Shown here: positions 41,801-51,388 of the stretch, one piece after another
Position numbering within the stretch: the stretch's first letter is position 1
Layout of the letters: every line of letters starts with the position of its first letter
Assembly: GCA_900208305.1 (NCBI GenBank)
Contig: OAPG01000008.1
Coordinates: 434,001-498,000, forward strand
Source of the DNA: Melanopsichium pennsylvanicum
Lineage: Eukaryota; Basidiomycota; Ustilaginomycetes; Ustilaginales
DNA: 64,000 nucleotides
Direction of reading: 5' to 3'
The notes under the pieces: generated by a model
What the model saw: the letters and a program-made list of their open reading frames with translations, nothing else
Databases searched by the model: none
What the model was told of the DNA's origin: nothing
Made by a program: the position numbers and the translations under genes

Positions 41801-44800
41801 TGGATGCCGATGAAGGCTCAGATACCATTGCTTCTATCGGCACCACGACGAATGTTTTCGACAATCAGGCTCTGCCACCAACAGCCATTGCACCGATCAA
41901 GCCCGACAACAAGCCTGTTTCGCCGACGCTCAGCTCGGCTCGTCGGCCCAGTCTCAACTTCCTGCGTCGTGGTAGTGCGACAAGCACCAGTTCGAATGCC
42001 GACAACGCGAACGGCGAGCGTCGAGGCTCGCTTGCACGCAGCTTTATGAACAGGACCCTCAGCCGCCAAGGCAAAAACGACGTCCAGCAGGAAGCAATCC
42101 GATCAGTACAGACCACCCGTGATGAGGCGGAGAGTGTTCCCACATTCCGCAACGGGATCTTTGACTCTCAGGCTCCGGTATCGATTGGAAGCGTGGCATA
42201 CCCAGGCATGTCTCCAACTGTGAATTGGAACGCCGCGCCCAAAAGTGCCAGTTCAAACAGTGTAGAGATATCACCCGGCGAAATCGACCCCATTGCGAAT
42301 ATTCCCGCATACCCTGGCCCAGCCGCCGCAAATGATGCTCTAGCCACGCAGCCCAAAACCGTCGCCATTTCGGCTACCAGCGCTCTCGCTGAGCGTCGTC
42401 CTTCCCAGGGCATTGATCAGGAGCAGGATGCGGCAGAGGCAAGCGATACTGTGCAGGAAACGCTTGCATTCTCAAGCAATCCGTCAACTGCTTACGCGGC
42501 GGCCAATCAAAGCACCGATCCAACTGCCTCACGTCAAAGAAATGCACAATCTAGCCACGCTCTCTCGCACCTACCTCGTCTCAACTCCATGCGTACCATT
42601 GCGGGTACTTCCGGGGACGCAAGCGGTGTAAATTCTGAACGCACCAGGTCAGAGAGTACTACAGACGGTACCATAGCCGGAGAGACGAGTGAGGAAGAGC
42701 AAGAAGCCAGCGAAGATGAGGATGAATCCGATCTCACCGGCCAAACTTCCGACTACCACGATGTCGACACAGAGACAGAGGATGAGACGGATGACGATAA
42801 TACAAACGTTGCCCGCCGTCGTGTATCGGCTGCTCCGATGGCTGCTACCGGCAGTTCCGGTGGCCTGAATCGCAACCGTCCGACAGAGTCTCTGATCTTG
42901 CCTCCTGCTCCCTTTTTCATCCCCAATTCTAGCAGTTTGCAAAATGCTAACACATCTGCATCAGCAGCAAGCGCTGCTGGTCCGAGCGATAGCGTATTCA
43001 GTCAGACAGTGGGACGTGATTCTTGGACAAGCTTCAACACGACTGGTTTTACCCCCTTCGAGACCCCGACCCCAAGCTTCGGAGGCGGCTCTTTCAACAC
43101 TGCTTTCGCAGGTCCGACACCTCGTGCTCGCCAAGAATTGTCCGAATCTTCTTACTTTACGGCTCGACCAAGCACTAACAACAATGGTCGAGCTACCACT
43201 GCCGCCACGATGAGCGGTGACGCACCGCCCCCTTCGCCCTCCATCATCAGTCGCTCGCGTGCGCCTTCAAGTGCGAGCGTGCGAACGCTCAGGACACCAG
43301 GTGCGAGTACTGTTTCTTCCGGTCCTGTACCACATCGATCCATGCCAGCGCCTGTCGGTGCCTTCCCACCTCTAGCGCTCAGCAGGCAGATCTCAACAGC
43401 ATCTGGATCTACAGCACGCAGCGGACCAGACCACAGCAAATCTCCCGGTCTTGGTCTTTACACCAGCAGACCTAGCACATCTGGCACTTTGAATCCGCAC
43501 CAACCGCCAGCTGGCGAGCGCGCCCAGTCTCGAGAGCCCAGCATTGATCAATCTGCAATCGGGCGTCCTGTTTCGCGTCACGAAGAGGCGACCAGGACGA
43601 CGCCCAAGACCGCTTCACGACAGCTTGTCGGATTGGACAGCGTCTCGACTTCTGGTTCGAGACCCAATTTCTACCAGCAGAAGTCCAAGTCTCTGGTTGA
43701 CCTTCTGGGCTCTGCATCTCGCAGACTCGAGATCGATACTTCCCCTTCTGCTCGGCCTATCATCAACGAACCGCCTACCATCAACGCCGTGCGCGCATCC
43801 ACAACCCCGCGTCCTCCCTCCGAAGTACCGGCCTATAGCAAGAGGGATGGATTGGCGCCAATCAACACTTCCCTCACCGCTCCCCCCGCTTCCATCGCTT
43901 CTCCTGGCGGCTTGTCAATCGGTCGTCGCCGGTCAATGTTTGAGATTAGGCAAGAGCCGCCTCCCTACTCGATCGTCCACAACCGCCCCGAGGGTCCTCA
44001 GATTATTCTCCCGCGTGAAGAGGAGGGCAAGGAGAAGCTGCCAACCTACTGCTGCGGTGTGCATATTGAGGGATACCTTCCTCGAAAGATGGAATTCTCC
44101 GCTCCTGGTGTTCAGGCTAAGGACCGAAGCTGGAGACGTCAGTATTTGATTCTGCACGGTACGAGCTTGAGGGTGTACAAGAACGATCTCAGTGTCGATC
44201 GTCATGCGGCAAACGGTATCTGGGGCGAAATGAAGGGCGTTCACGTGCATCTGGAACCCATGAACGAAGACGGTTCCAATGGTTCTGGCTCTGGCATTGG
44301 TCTTGGCGCAGCAGCGAGGGAAGCCATCTCTCATACACCTTTGGGCCATCACAGGAGCGAGACGAACAAAGCCACTAAAGACGGGTCAACCCAGTTCGAT
44401 GCCAAGAATGGCCTTGCTCGCAACTACACTCTTCAAGGAGCCGAATCGGGCCTTGCTGCCGACTACCTCAAGAGGCGACATGTGGTTCGGGTCAGGGCTG
44501 AGGGCGAGCAATTTCTGCTGCAGACCAGGAGCGATAGACACGTGGTGGACTGGATTGAGGCCTTGCAGGCTGCTACCAATGTCAGCATGGATCTGGAAAA
44601 GAGACCAATGCCAAAGTTCATCACGCTTCCTCGTCGCCGTCGTCGTCGTCGCCGAAACCCAGATGGAACCACCCTCAACCCTGAGGAACAAGAGGCGAGG
44701 GACCTTGCAGAAGCACAGAGAAGATCGATGGCAGAAGCTAGCGGTAGGAGCGGGGGTGGAAGTGGAGCAGGGAATGCAGAAGCGACACCGAGGACGAGCA

Positions 44801-44928
44801 TGTCTCAAGCAACAGGAGGCAGGCCTAGCATGTCGATGGAGAACGAGATGGATCCGAGCGCGGCGTTCGAAAGGATGTTGAGGGAGGATCAGGAAGAGGG
44901 GGGTAGACAGAGTGCTGCGGTGATGTGA
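38881..44928 (+). CDS. Giant disordered protein with C-terminal PH domain, 2015 aa
   Basis: Over 1700 residues are low-complexity, Ser/Thr/Pro/Ala-rich and probably disordered, with many basic-Ser phosphosite-like motifs (RRxS, RKS) and an acidic patch (EDEDESDLTGQTSDYHDVDTE near residue 1280). A pleckstrin-homology domain lies at about 1720-1900. It starts with GVHIEGYLPRKMEF, continues with WRRQYLILHGTSLRVYK, and ends with a helix WIEALQAATN; it contains a Gly/Ser-rich insertion. An Arg8 run follows (44632-44660). This is the plan of fungal cortical or signalling scaffolds that bind phosphoinositides; a specific orthologue is not identified. Start: ATG 38881 is the first ATG of the frame. 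Confidence 0.8.
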   Translation: MASSKADYVDTGTIPASALLATSTPNSSAAFRPDAQARKSNRSRTSNFLSNTLLRPRGKSVSHTLADDWGRPVGGSEGLGCIYTSSMNPRERSQVLRSVTHLTKDSADDVFGAAAEAFSGNATPSVAPRNRFFTGFRAESFTNVRDATAFKAPPIYQTDAAWPEPRRGSEGSVVSHICHPRQERGSFTQSSSTSSRQPSYFSSGASSSASGSATSSGSASVATSPDPRPALGQRRKSHQRSSSQFSATARQAFCSSRSFLGPHENNISEDADAAHASKIGYSTAAESKDEATGKGKQMTDSIDVAESLPNPSYFNRADHGLYEAITSASARSDDDDRDADPVRGGGNSGSRSEVAQTKETASIESSDGSRPIGKTNPACLSDRRTISILGDPPAVEASLNKIRPELPFQISKASKSQVLLGQHYLEMQLGQSPIQSVSNQAGAANSAPACAASASAAASPFSVSRADASVPTSCTASAAAEKCDDDALSLALSTPSPPTHLLPSSSSASAVEAEELAAQRPPSSSSQILSQPESISHSQSQSLSESQSQSEPSSLGVSSSHVESSTLVRSAVLSVVPSYPTAPSTPWSTSASNSVVAFDTFSPSLSTTLSVSRTPSHPSVGLDPSPSPNIINNIAATTAAKTPPQSTSKLASVQSSASTTSQLDTPTPSAFVPVTGTSQHVSALSAVLIENHENNPAKRSESKPTASACASASNSDRCVPPTTPPNSSGPCLSSRSSNSGVPGTRSAIEATSRSIPFLLTSKLHGKVSSPDSRRRISTDSALPPVSALFPRTSVASTSPGSRTVERTRSSTGRVSFDLRQISIFGGSPGKMSSNNARSSFASIGNDQSFYAADTHGTRQASSPPGTTSKFFSRISLPGSNRKSSVANDPSPSTPDSKSRSRFVSFGRLGRGNGDKTSPNGSPGLRDSMQTWASASTDVLPRGSPQGRNSLAIAREEATLPRKSLHLPRTNLINLDADEGSDTIASIGTTTNVFDNQALPPTAIAPIKPDNKPVSPTLSSARRPSLNFLRRGSATSTSSNADNANGERRGSLARSFMNRTLSRQGKNDVQQEAIRSVQTTRDEAESVPTFRNGIFDSQAPVSIGSVAYPGMSPTVNWNAAPKSASSNSVEISPGEIDPIANIPAYPGPAAANDALATQPKTVAISATSALAERRPSQGIDQEQDAAEASDTVQETLAFSSNPSTAYAAANQSTDPTASRQRNAQSSHALSHLPRLNSMRTIAGTSGDASGVNSERTRSESTTDGTIAGETSEEEQEASEDEDESDLTGQTSDYHDVDTETEDETDDDNTNVARRRVSAAPMAATGSSGGLNRNRPTESLILPPAPFFIPNSSSLQNANTSASAASAAGPSDSVFSQTVGRDSWTSFNTTGFTPFETPTPSFGGGSFNTAFAGPTPRARQELSESSYFTARPSTNNNGRATTAATMSGDAPPPSPSIISRSRAPSSASVRTLRTPGASTVSSGPVPHRSMPAPVGAFPPLALSRQISTASGSTARSGPDHSKSPGLGLYTSRPSTSGTLNPHQPPAGERAQSREPSIDQSAIGRPVSRHEEATRTTPKTASRQLVGLDSVSTSGSRPNFYQQKSKSLVDLLGSASRRLEIDTSPSARPIINEPPTINAVRASTTPRPPSEVPAYSKRDGLAPINTSLTAPPASIASPGGLSIGRRRSMFEIRQEPPPYSIVHNRPEGPQIILPREEEGKEKLPTYCCGVHIEGYLPRKMEFSAPGVQAKDRSWRRQYLILHGTSLRVYKNDLSVDRHAANGIWGEMKGVHVHLEPMNEDGSNGSGSGIGLGAAAREAISHTPLGHHRSETNKATKDGSTQFDAKNGLARNYTLQGAESGLAADYLKRRHVVRVRAEGEQFLLQTRSDRHVVDWIEALQAATNVSMDLEKRPMPKFITLPRRRRRRRRNPDGTTLNPEEQEARDLAEAQRRSMAEASGRSGGGSGAGNAEATPRTSMSQATGGRPSMSMENEMDPSAAFERMLREDQEEGGRQSAAVM

Positions 44929-47463
44929 AGTCCGTCACGATGTTGGATAGATTTTCTATGTACTACTAGAATGCGCGTTACACTATGTTGGTTACGCACG
45001 CATGCAAAAATACAACTTTGTCTGATTGATCGCTTCCAGTCTGATAATGTGAGCCTCACGCGCAAGGTTGTGTAATGGCAACGTTGATCGTGGTCAACAA
45101 GGCTCAGTCTGGCTCTGAAATTGAGATGCTGTGGTGAGATTTGAGAGCATGGGTGGTGAGGCCAACGTACAGTGGATGTGAGTCAAGGTCTCGCGTCGGA
45201 TTCCGATTTGAGAATACATATAATAAAGCAGGTTGTGACAGAAGCTGGTTGACGAGGTACAGCTTTGTGGCAGGTTGTCAGAGCTAGGAGGCCAAAGGTG
45301 CTGGAATCTCGAAGCCCGCGATGACGCGATCTGCTGTCCGTAAGCCGGTCCTGTAATCAGCGTGGCTCCTCTTGTCAGGCTTCTACTATCAGGTTTTCAG
45401 TAATTATTCTCATATTTGACTGCCGGTCTTTGATTCCCGTTGATGCCCTACCGAACTTCAACTCACATGAAGACCACGCGGATCAGAAGCATACCCAGTT
45501 TTTTTTGGCCGTCCTCCAATTTGACAAGAGGACCTGAATTTTGATGTGCGCAATTGATGTTCCGGGGCGCAAACTAGGGTTGCTGTGTACTAAGATGCAA
45601 GAACAAGATCAAGATCAAGAACAAGGAACCTGTAGGTTGAACATTGTTCTTTTTTGGATAGACTGCAGCATGCTTACGGTAGGGTTGCAGAGGTGCAACC
45701 AAAGTGAAACCAGGAGTGGCATGAGAAGACGGCTCACATACTGCACAGTAAATTACTGTAAATTTACTGTATCTGTATCAGTAGACAGCTTTGGACCTGC
45801 TCTCTCTCTCTCTCTCTCTCTAATTTTGGACCTGAGCGTGTGACTGAGAGCCGTTTCTCGTCCTTATGCTCTTACTGTGCAGCAATCTGAGTCGCGGTAT
45901 TGCTCGGATCCTTTGCTTATCTTGCGTCGTGGAAAGAAGCTTGTATGTCCGTTGCTGAGCTTTACCAGACTGCAAATCCGACTGCAAATGCGCAAGCTCA
46001 AGTGCGTCGGTGATAAGCGGATGATCCGATCAGGTTAGATGCTTCAAGATTTGTTCTGCAGTGGCATGGTAAGAGAATACACAATTTGCAATGTCTCCTG
46101 TTGAACACGCTAGAGCGGCTCGGCCGAAGCGCATTTTATGCCGTGAGCAGGGGAGAATTGCTCTGATCTTGATACCACTATACCCGTATTGAGGCCACTA
46201 GGTAGGCCAGAGACGAAGCGACCTTCTAGGTACGATTATGAGCAAACACCACAGGGTTTTACATTTTACCACAAATCTCAGAGCGGCTCACACCGTTGAC
46301 TCCTGCACACCTTCGTGTGTTCTTTACACTTGGGCGATGGAAAATTGAGAACAAGAAAAAAGTCGTCGCGGTTCCTGGGCAAACCCGAAAGGGCAACAAA
46401 AAGAACAAAAACCGAAAAGGCCAGCCCCATCATTCCACCCTCCATGCAAGAGTGCAGGCGCTACGGAAAGTGGGTCGCACGTTGGCTTACAGTGTAGGAG
46501 AAAAAAAAAAGGTAATCTTATAATCACCTTTTCCGATGACTTAATGCCGTACTGGCTTCTGTTACTGCTTTCCGCATCGCTTGTTCTACTACTATACGGG
46601 TCAGAAGGCGTCATTTCAACGCTCATGAGCTGCAGAGTGTGATAATCATATTTCGCTCTCTCCTGCCGCTGAGGACACCGTGTTAGTTACAGTAGTCGAG
46701 CTCAATGCAGAGGCCCGCACAATGTCCGTGATCGACCCTAGATTCACAGGCTCGGCAATGGTGTGGCGTACCTGAGCTCATCCGTCCAAGCAAGGTGGGC
46801 GCATACAAGTGTCGGACTTGAGTGTGGCTCTGCAACGCATCAGTAGAGTTCGCTTGCTCCACAATCCATCCACCTTTGCACAATTCCGCACATCCTTCCC
46901 GCTTTGAAACACAATCACCATTTTCTTGACTTCACCATATCACCATTCACCATTCCACCCCTGCTGCATATCGAATTCGTTTGCGTTGCCTGCGCTGCAG
47001 CATCGTCAAGTCTATCTGCATGACGGCTGTAAAGTTAAAACTCGGACAGACTTCCACACAACAGCATTCAGCTTGAACATCGCCTCTTCTTCCCATTCCA
47101 CCGTTTATCTTCTGCCCCTAGGAATGCATCCTACAATCTCGATCACGACGCCTTGAATTCTCTTCGAACCACACCTCCGCAACCAAGGATACCCGCCCGT
47201 CAAGTTTAGCCTTCGTCAAACCCGCCCAAAACAAGCAAGCCGACCAACATGCGGTCCGTGAATTGACCATCATCCATCCCTTCCACGTGCGAATTACATT
47301 TGGATGGCCTTTGCCAAATCGCTCTAACCGGCATCTTCTTTTGAGCTTCCACCTTTTTCTTCATAGCCGCACATCTGGTTTCATCAGCTGTGTCGATCAA
47401 CAGGGCTAACAAGGCGTATAGTTCGTACGCAACATACCGGCCTCGCAACCAGACTCTCTCAGC
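44929..47463. other. Long intergenic region
   Basis: About 2.5 kb. A (TC)n microsatellite is at 45800-45821. A tight TACTGTA pair sits inside a palindrome-like block CAGTAAATTTACTG-type at 45745-45771, and another TACAGTA at 46688. No convincing coding frame and no RNA gene seen. The last 500 bp are probably promoter and pyrimidine-rich leader of the NT-C2 gene. Confidence 0.5.
45800..45821. repeat. (TC)n microsatellite
   Basis: A run of about eleven CT dinucleotides, intergenic. Confidence 0.9.
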
Positions 47464-50400
47464 ATGTCTCTCCTCTCCCCCTTTGGCTTTGGACAGAAAC
47501 ACGCTTACTTTCATGTCGAAATTAAAATCCACGAACTCACCAATGTGCCTCTTGTCGCTGGTCTCTTCTCGTGCAAATGGAAAATCAAAGGTTCCCACTC
47601 TCTAGCCAGCCTTCAGCACTCTGCCGCCGCAGCCGTCCATCAGCAAAGCTCTCGTGCCGTGTCTGGCACAGGGCGCAAAGCTCAACATGCCCTTTCTGCC
47701 AGGGACGCTGCCAAACACGTACACGCCACCGACCACATTTCTGGCGCATCTATAAACCTCTCTCTCGACCCCCCACATGAGCACGGTCACACTCAAGCGA
47801 CTGGCTCCAATCACAGCGCTGATGCAGCTTCAATAGCTAGCAGCTCGAGCCATCATGGCCTTCACCGACCCGCTTTCGTCACAAGCTTAATTAATCATGT
47901 CAAAGATCGCAATGACAAGGTGGATGGTGACGAATCAGCATCCAAACCCGGTACTCCTATCCAACCTGGGAAACTCACGGATCTTAATTCTCCTTCACTG
48001 CCAAAAGGAGAGCCTGAAGCAAGCTCTTCCAACCTTGCCTCACCAAGAGATAGCATCACCAGCCGCAAAACTTCGACCTCCCGCACAAAGCCTGTAAAAG
48101 ATGTCGCTCGTTCGAGCAAATCCAATCTGGAAGGACACGACCTTAACGTCGATCCGCTCCTGTATTTCACTCAAGAACCCAAGGGCGAAACCAGATTCGT
48201 CAAGGTAGACGAGCACAAGGTAGAGTGGGAACGAGACGTTCAAGTGGGAATTCGGATTGGTATCGGCAAACCTAGGATGACCTCTAGTCACAACGATACA
48301 AGCCCCAATGAGAATAGGCACGAGTCTCCGGCGCTGAGTGCAAAGTCTAGTGCAAAGGATCTTCGCTCTCGCGCTCACCTCGACGACATGTCCACTGCAT
48401 GGGGAAGGCTAGTCAACTCTGAAATGAAGTTGACAATCAAGCAGGAGATGCCAGAGAACACCAAATCTACCGTCCACCCCTCGGTACTGGGTCACGTTGT
48501 GTTGGATTTGTCCGAGTTCGCGCCCGACCCTCCAACCAGTTGCTCTCCTGGTGGGCGACATCACCACCACCACCACCACAATCACCATCACGGCCATCAT
48601 CACCACCACGACCATCATCACCACCACGACTATCATCACCACCACGACCATCATCACCATCACCATTCGCATCTCCACGGACCAGGAGGAGAACACAGCT
48701 ACCGAGACCGCACGTGTCGATCCGAAACGCGTAAGTTCCTCCTCAACGACTCAAAAACCAACGCCACCGTCAAATTGACTATTACGATGACCTTCCTCGG
48801 GGGGGCCAAAGAGTACTTTGTCCCTCCCATCTCGGACGGTCTCATGGTGAATGGCCTGGGCTCTATCGTCACCGCCTCTCTTCTTGACTCCTCGCGTGAC
48901 GCTCACTCCTCCCAAGCTTCATCATCTTCGCAACACACTCAATCGTCCGATAGCAGCCTACGCAATGAACCCATCAGAGCCTCTGCATCCACCCGAAATC
49001 AGCAGCTCATGGGATCAGGCTTGCCTAGCGCCAGTAGTCTAAGCTTGGGACACATGGGACATAACATCTATGGACCCCCTCTCAAGTCTATCTATGCTCA
49101 AAAGACCTGGACTAGCAGAATTCCTCGAGAGAACCTCATCACAGGCACAACTCGATCTGAACACAAGAAGAGGCATCACCACACCAGTCCGGAAGCCATT
49201 CTCTTGATTGGCGGCAAGTCGCAAGGTGATCGGGCACCTGACGATGTCGTCAATGCTATTTTCAAAGGCATTCCCGTCGGAGGCGGCCGAAAGCAGCAGA
49301 TACATGAGGACGCATCAAAGATTTGCACAAGCCGTGCAAATGGCGTCAGCTCTGTCGCCGCGAGCGTTGCTGAAGAGAGCCAACTAAGGCGTGTAGCGAG
49401 CAAGTCGCACGAACGGTCGCGAGGCTACCGAGTGCGAACGGTCAGCACAGCAAGCAATGTGTCCAAGAAGTCCGAGAGAAGCTTCTCCTTCGGACTTTTG
49501 AAGGAGAAAGATAAGGAGCATAAAAAAGGGGCTCAACAGGACAAGAGCAAGCCGATAAAAGGCTTGAGTGAGGGCAGCAAGGGCGGATCCAATGCAGAAC
49601 CGGATGTTTCGACCGATAGGCCGAGTAGCGCGCATCTTGTCGTGCGCAGTGGGAGGCTTACCCCAGGGGCGCTGGCCGAGTCACCAAGTGCCAGTACCGA
49701 CGCATTGTCACGCACGCTTACCGAACCAACTCTCACGAATGTTCCAAGATATGCTGCGAAACGGCTTTCCAGTGTCCGCTGGAACATAGCTGGTGACAAC
49801 ACAGAAGCAACGACGCGCCCACACGATACTTGGCCAGCATCGGAAGGGGCTAACAAGGAGCAACGCGATCGAGCAGCAATGCCCCCGCCTCCGTCAGTGG
49901 TCGTGGATCACGCATACATCCCGATTCGAGCTGGAGGCATCACCGCCGCCTCTTCGTCGGCTCTAAATCTTACCGCCATCGATCCTGACTCAGACGCTGC
50001 TCCAATTCCTTCTGCTTTGGGCTCTGAACAAAAGAATGAGGTGGAAACTTCTCTGCTCGCACCACAACAGCAGGCCTCCAGTGCGTCTTCCACAGCGTCG
50101 CACGGCCAGGACAGCGACGCAGCCTCCTTGTATTCGAACGTCTCTTCGAATCCTGACCCAAACCGAAAGTTGAGTTCTAATGATCTCAAGGTGCTTTACC
50201 AAGCTCAACAGCCACTTCCGGCATCCCTGTCCTCCAGCACCACCACCTCGGTAGGCCTCGATCGCCTGAAGAAAACTTCTCGCGCTTTAGGCCAATTCGC
50301 CTCGAAATCCGCAGCCATCTCCGCCTTTCGTTCGTTCTCCCGACCCACCTCCAGCAATGGTCGCGAAGGCGACGGAGCGCTTTCCCTGCACGATAGCAAC

Positions 50401-50862
50401 GGGGTGAGCGGGATAGCAAGACGAAGTAGAGGATTGAAGGGCGTCGAGCCATCCGAAGCTGCTAACAAAGGCTGGTACGGGGCTGGATGGTTACGTCCCA
50501 TAAGTACGAAACCAGTGGTTGTGCCTCCCTCCCCGAGCGTCTCTTCGCCCGAGACAGAATGCGGAGATCTCGAAGAAGCTTTTGGGGAAGAAGGGGCAAC
50601 GAGGGGCGGTGCACATTGGTATGACGGCAGGAGATCGAGTGCGACTGAAGATGGCGCACCAGAGACGCCCAAGGCAAGTGATGCGGGGGAGAGGTTGGGT
50701 GACGGGATGGCCATATCTCATACGAGGGAGGATAGCTTTGCCAGCTGCTCTTACCATGACGCCGAGGATGATGCGAGATGGCAGGAGCAGGAGGAATCCG
50801 TGAAAGTGGTGGACCCAGTGATCAGTACCGCTGTCCTACCTGTACATGGGCAAGCAGTCTGA
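47464..50862 (+). CDS. NT-C2 domain protein with His-rich insertion, 1132 aa
   Basis: The N-terminus FGFGQKHAYFHVEIKIHELT and later VPLVAGLFSCKWKIKG, KVEWERDVQVGIRI, LVNSEMKLTIKQE, GHVVLDLSEFA and NATVKLTITMTFLGG reconstruct the strands of the N-terminal C2 domain (NT-C2, as in EEIG1/EHBP1 and yeast YBL086C). Such domains bind membranes or proteins rather than calcium. Two large insertions split it: a disordered one (about 45-240) and a His-rich one (366-405, 32 of 40 residues His). Residues 480-1132 are disordered, Ser/Lys/Ala-rich. An NGREGDG/ASKSAAISAFRSFSRP patch near 950 looks like a basic amphipathic element. Function unknown; membrane-contact or endocytic adaptor is only a guess. Confidence 0.75.
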   Translation: MSLLSPFGFGQKHAYFHVEIKIHELTNVPLVAGLFSCKWKIKGSHSLASLQHSAAAAVHQQSSRAVSGTGRKAQHALSARDAAKHVHATDHISGASINLSLDPPHEHGHTQATGSNHSADAASIASSSSHHGLHRPAFVTSLINHVKDRNDKVDGDESASKPGTPIQPGKLTDLNSPSLPKGEPEASSSNLASPRDSITSRKTSTSRTKPVKDVARSSKSNLEGHDLNVDPLLYFTQEPKGETRFVKVDEHKVEWERDVQVGIRIGIGKPRMTSSHNDTSPNENRHESPALSAKSSAKDLRSRAHLDDMSTAWGRLVNSEMKLTIKQEMPENTKSTVHPSVLGHVVLDLSEFAPDPPTSCSPGGRHHHHHHHNHHHGHHHHHDHHHHHDYHHHHDHHHHHHSHLHGPGGEHSYRDRTCRSETRKFLLNDSKTNATVKLTITMTFLGGAKEYFVPPISDGLMVNGLGSIVTASLLDSSRDAHSSQASSSSQHTQSSDSSLRNEPIRASASTRNQQLMGSGLPSASSLSLGHMGHNIYGPPLKSIYAQKTWTSRIPRENLITGTTRSEHKKRHHHTSPEAILLIGGKSQGDRAPDDVVNAIFKGIPVGGGRKQQIHEDASKICTSRANGVSSVAASVAEESQLRRVASKSHERSRGYRVRTVSTASNVSKKSERSFSFGLLKEKDKEHKKGAQQDKSKPIKGLSEGSKGGSNAEPDVSTDRPSSAHLVVRSGRLTPGALAESPSASTDALSRTLTEPTLTNVPRYAAKRLSSVRWNIAGDNTEATTRPHDTWPASEGANKEQRDRAAMPPPPSVVVDHAYIPIRAGGITAASSSALNLTAIDPDSDAAPIPSALGSEQKNEVETSLLAPQQQASSASSTASHGQDSDAASLYSNVSSNPDPNRKLSSNDLKVLYQAQQPLPASLSSSTTTSVGLDRLKKTSRALGQFASKSAAISAFRSFSRPTSSNGREGDGALSLHDSNGVSGIARRSRGLKGVEPSEAANKGWYGAGWLRPISTKPVVVPPSPSVSSPETECGDLEEAFGEEGATRGGAHWYDGRRSSATEDGAPETPKASDAGERLGDGMAISHTREDSFASCSYHDAEDDARWQEQEESVKVVDPVISTAVLPVHGQAV
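48559..48678 (+). repeat. His-codon repeat inside the NT-C2 gene
   Basis: Forty codons, 32 of them CAC/CAT, with Asp, Asn, Gly and Tyr spacers. The underlying DNA is a run of near-identical 15-18-bp CATCATCACCACCACGA units, so it is likely to vary in length by slippage. Confidence 0.9.
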
Positions 50863-51388
50863 GGAGGGTTGGGGCAGCTGTGATGCTACCAGGCGATACG
50901 AAGTAGCTTAGTTCCATATTATCTGTACTTCTTTCAATCTCAATCTATCTGTGCTCTGAGGAAAATATGCTATTATTGTGTTTCGGGCGGTTTAAGGCTT
51001 GGCATGTAGACTGTTGAGACATGAAGCAGTACATGTGGGCTCTTGATGCTCGGGATAATGTCGCCGAGACAAAAAATATGGTAGTAGAATGTTACGTTCC
51101 TCGTCTGAACAAAATAAAAGTTCATTTTGTTTTGTGGTGGAGGCCTGACCGCCAAAAGGTTGTGTGGAATTGTGATCGACCGACCGCGCGTCTCAGCCAA
51201 AGGGCATCTCCAACACTGACCAACCATGAATCTCATTTTCGCTCAACGTTCGGAAGAGCCACCACTACCTTGAATCATCTTCCCGGCTCTCAGCTCCTGG
51301 GAACATCGGTACATCGGTTCTCTTACAAACTAAGACAGCACGATCTCACCCAACCTTCCGTCGCTACTCATACGGAAAGCAGCCAGCC
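50863..51388. other. Intergenic: NT-C2 3' flank and RPN3 promoter
   Basis: 526 bp between co-oriented genes; no further feature recognised. Confidence 0.5.

Noticed and set aside
47206..47598. A 130-codon minus-strand frame overlapping the NT-C2 start
   Set aside because: Overlaps the true coding start on the other strand and has no domain features.
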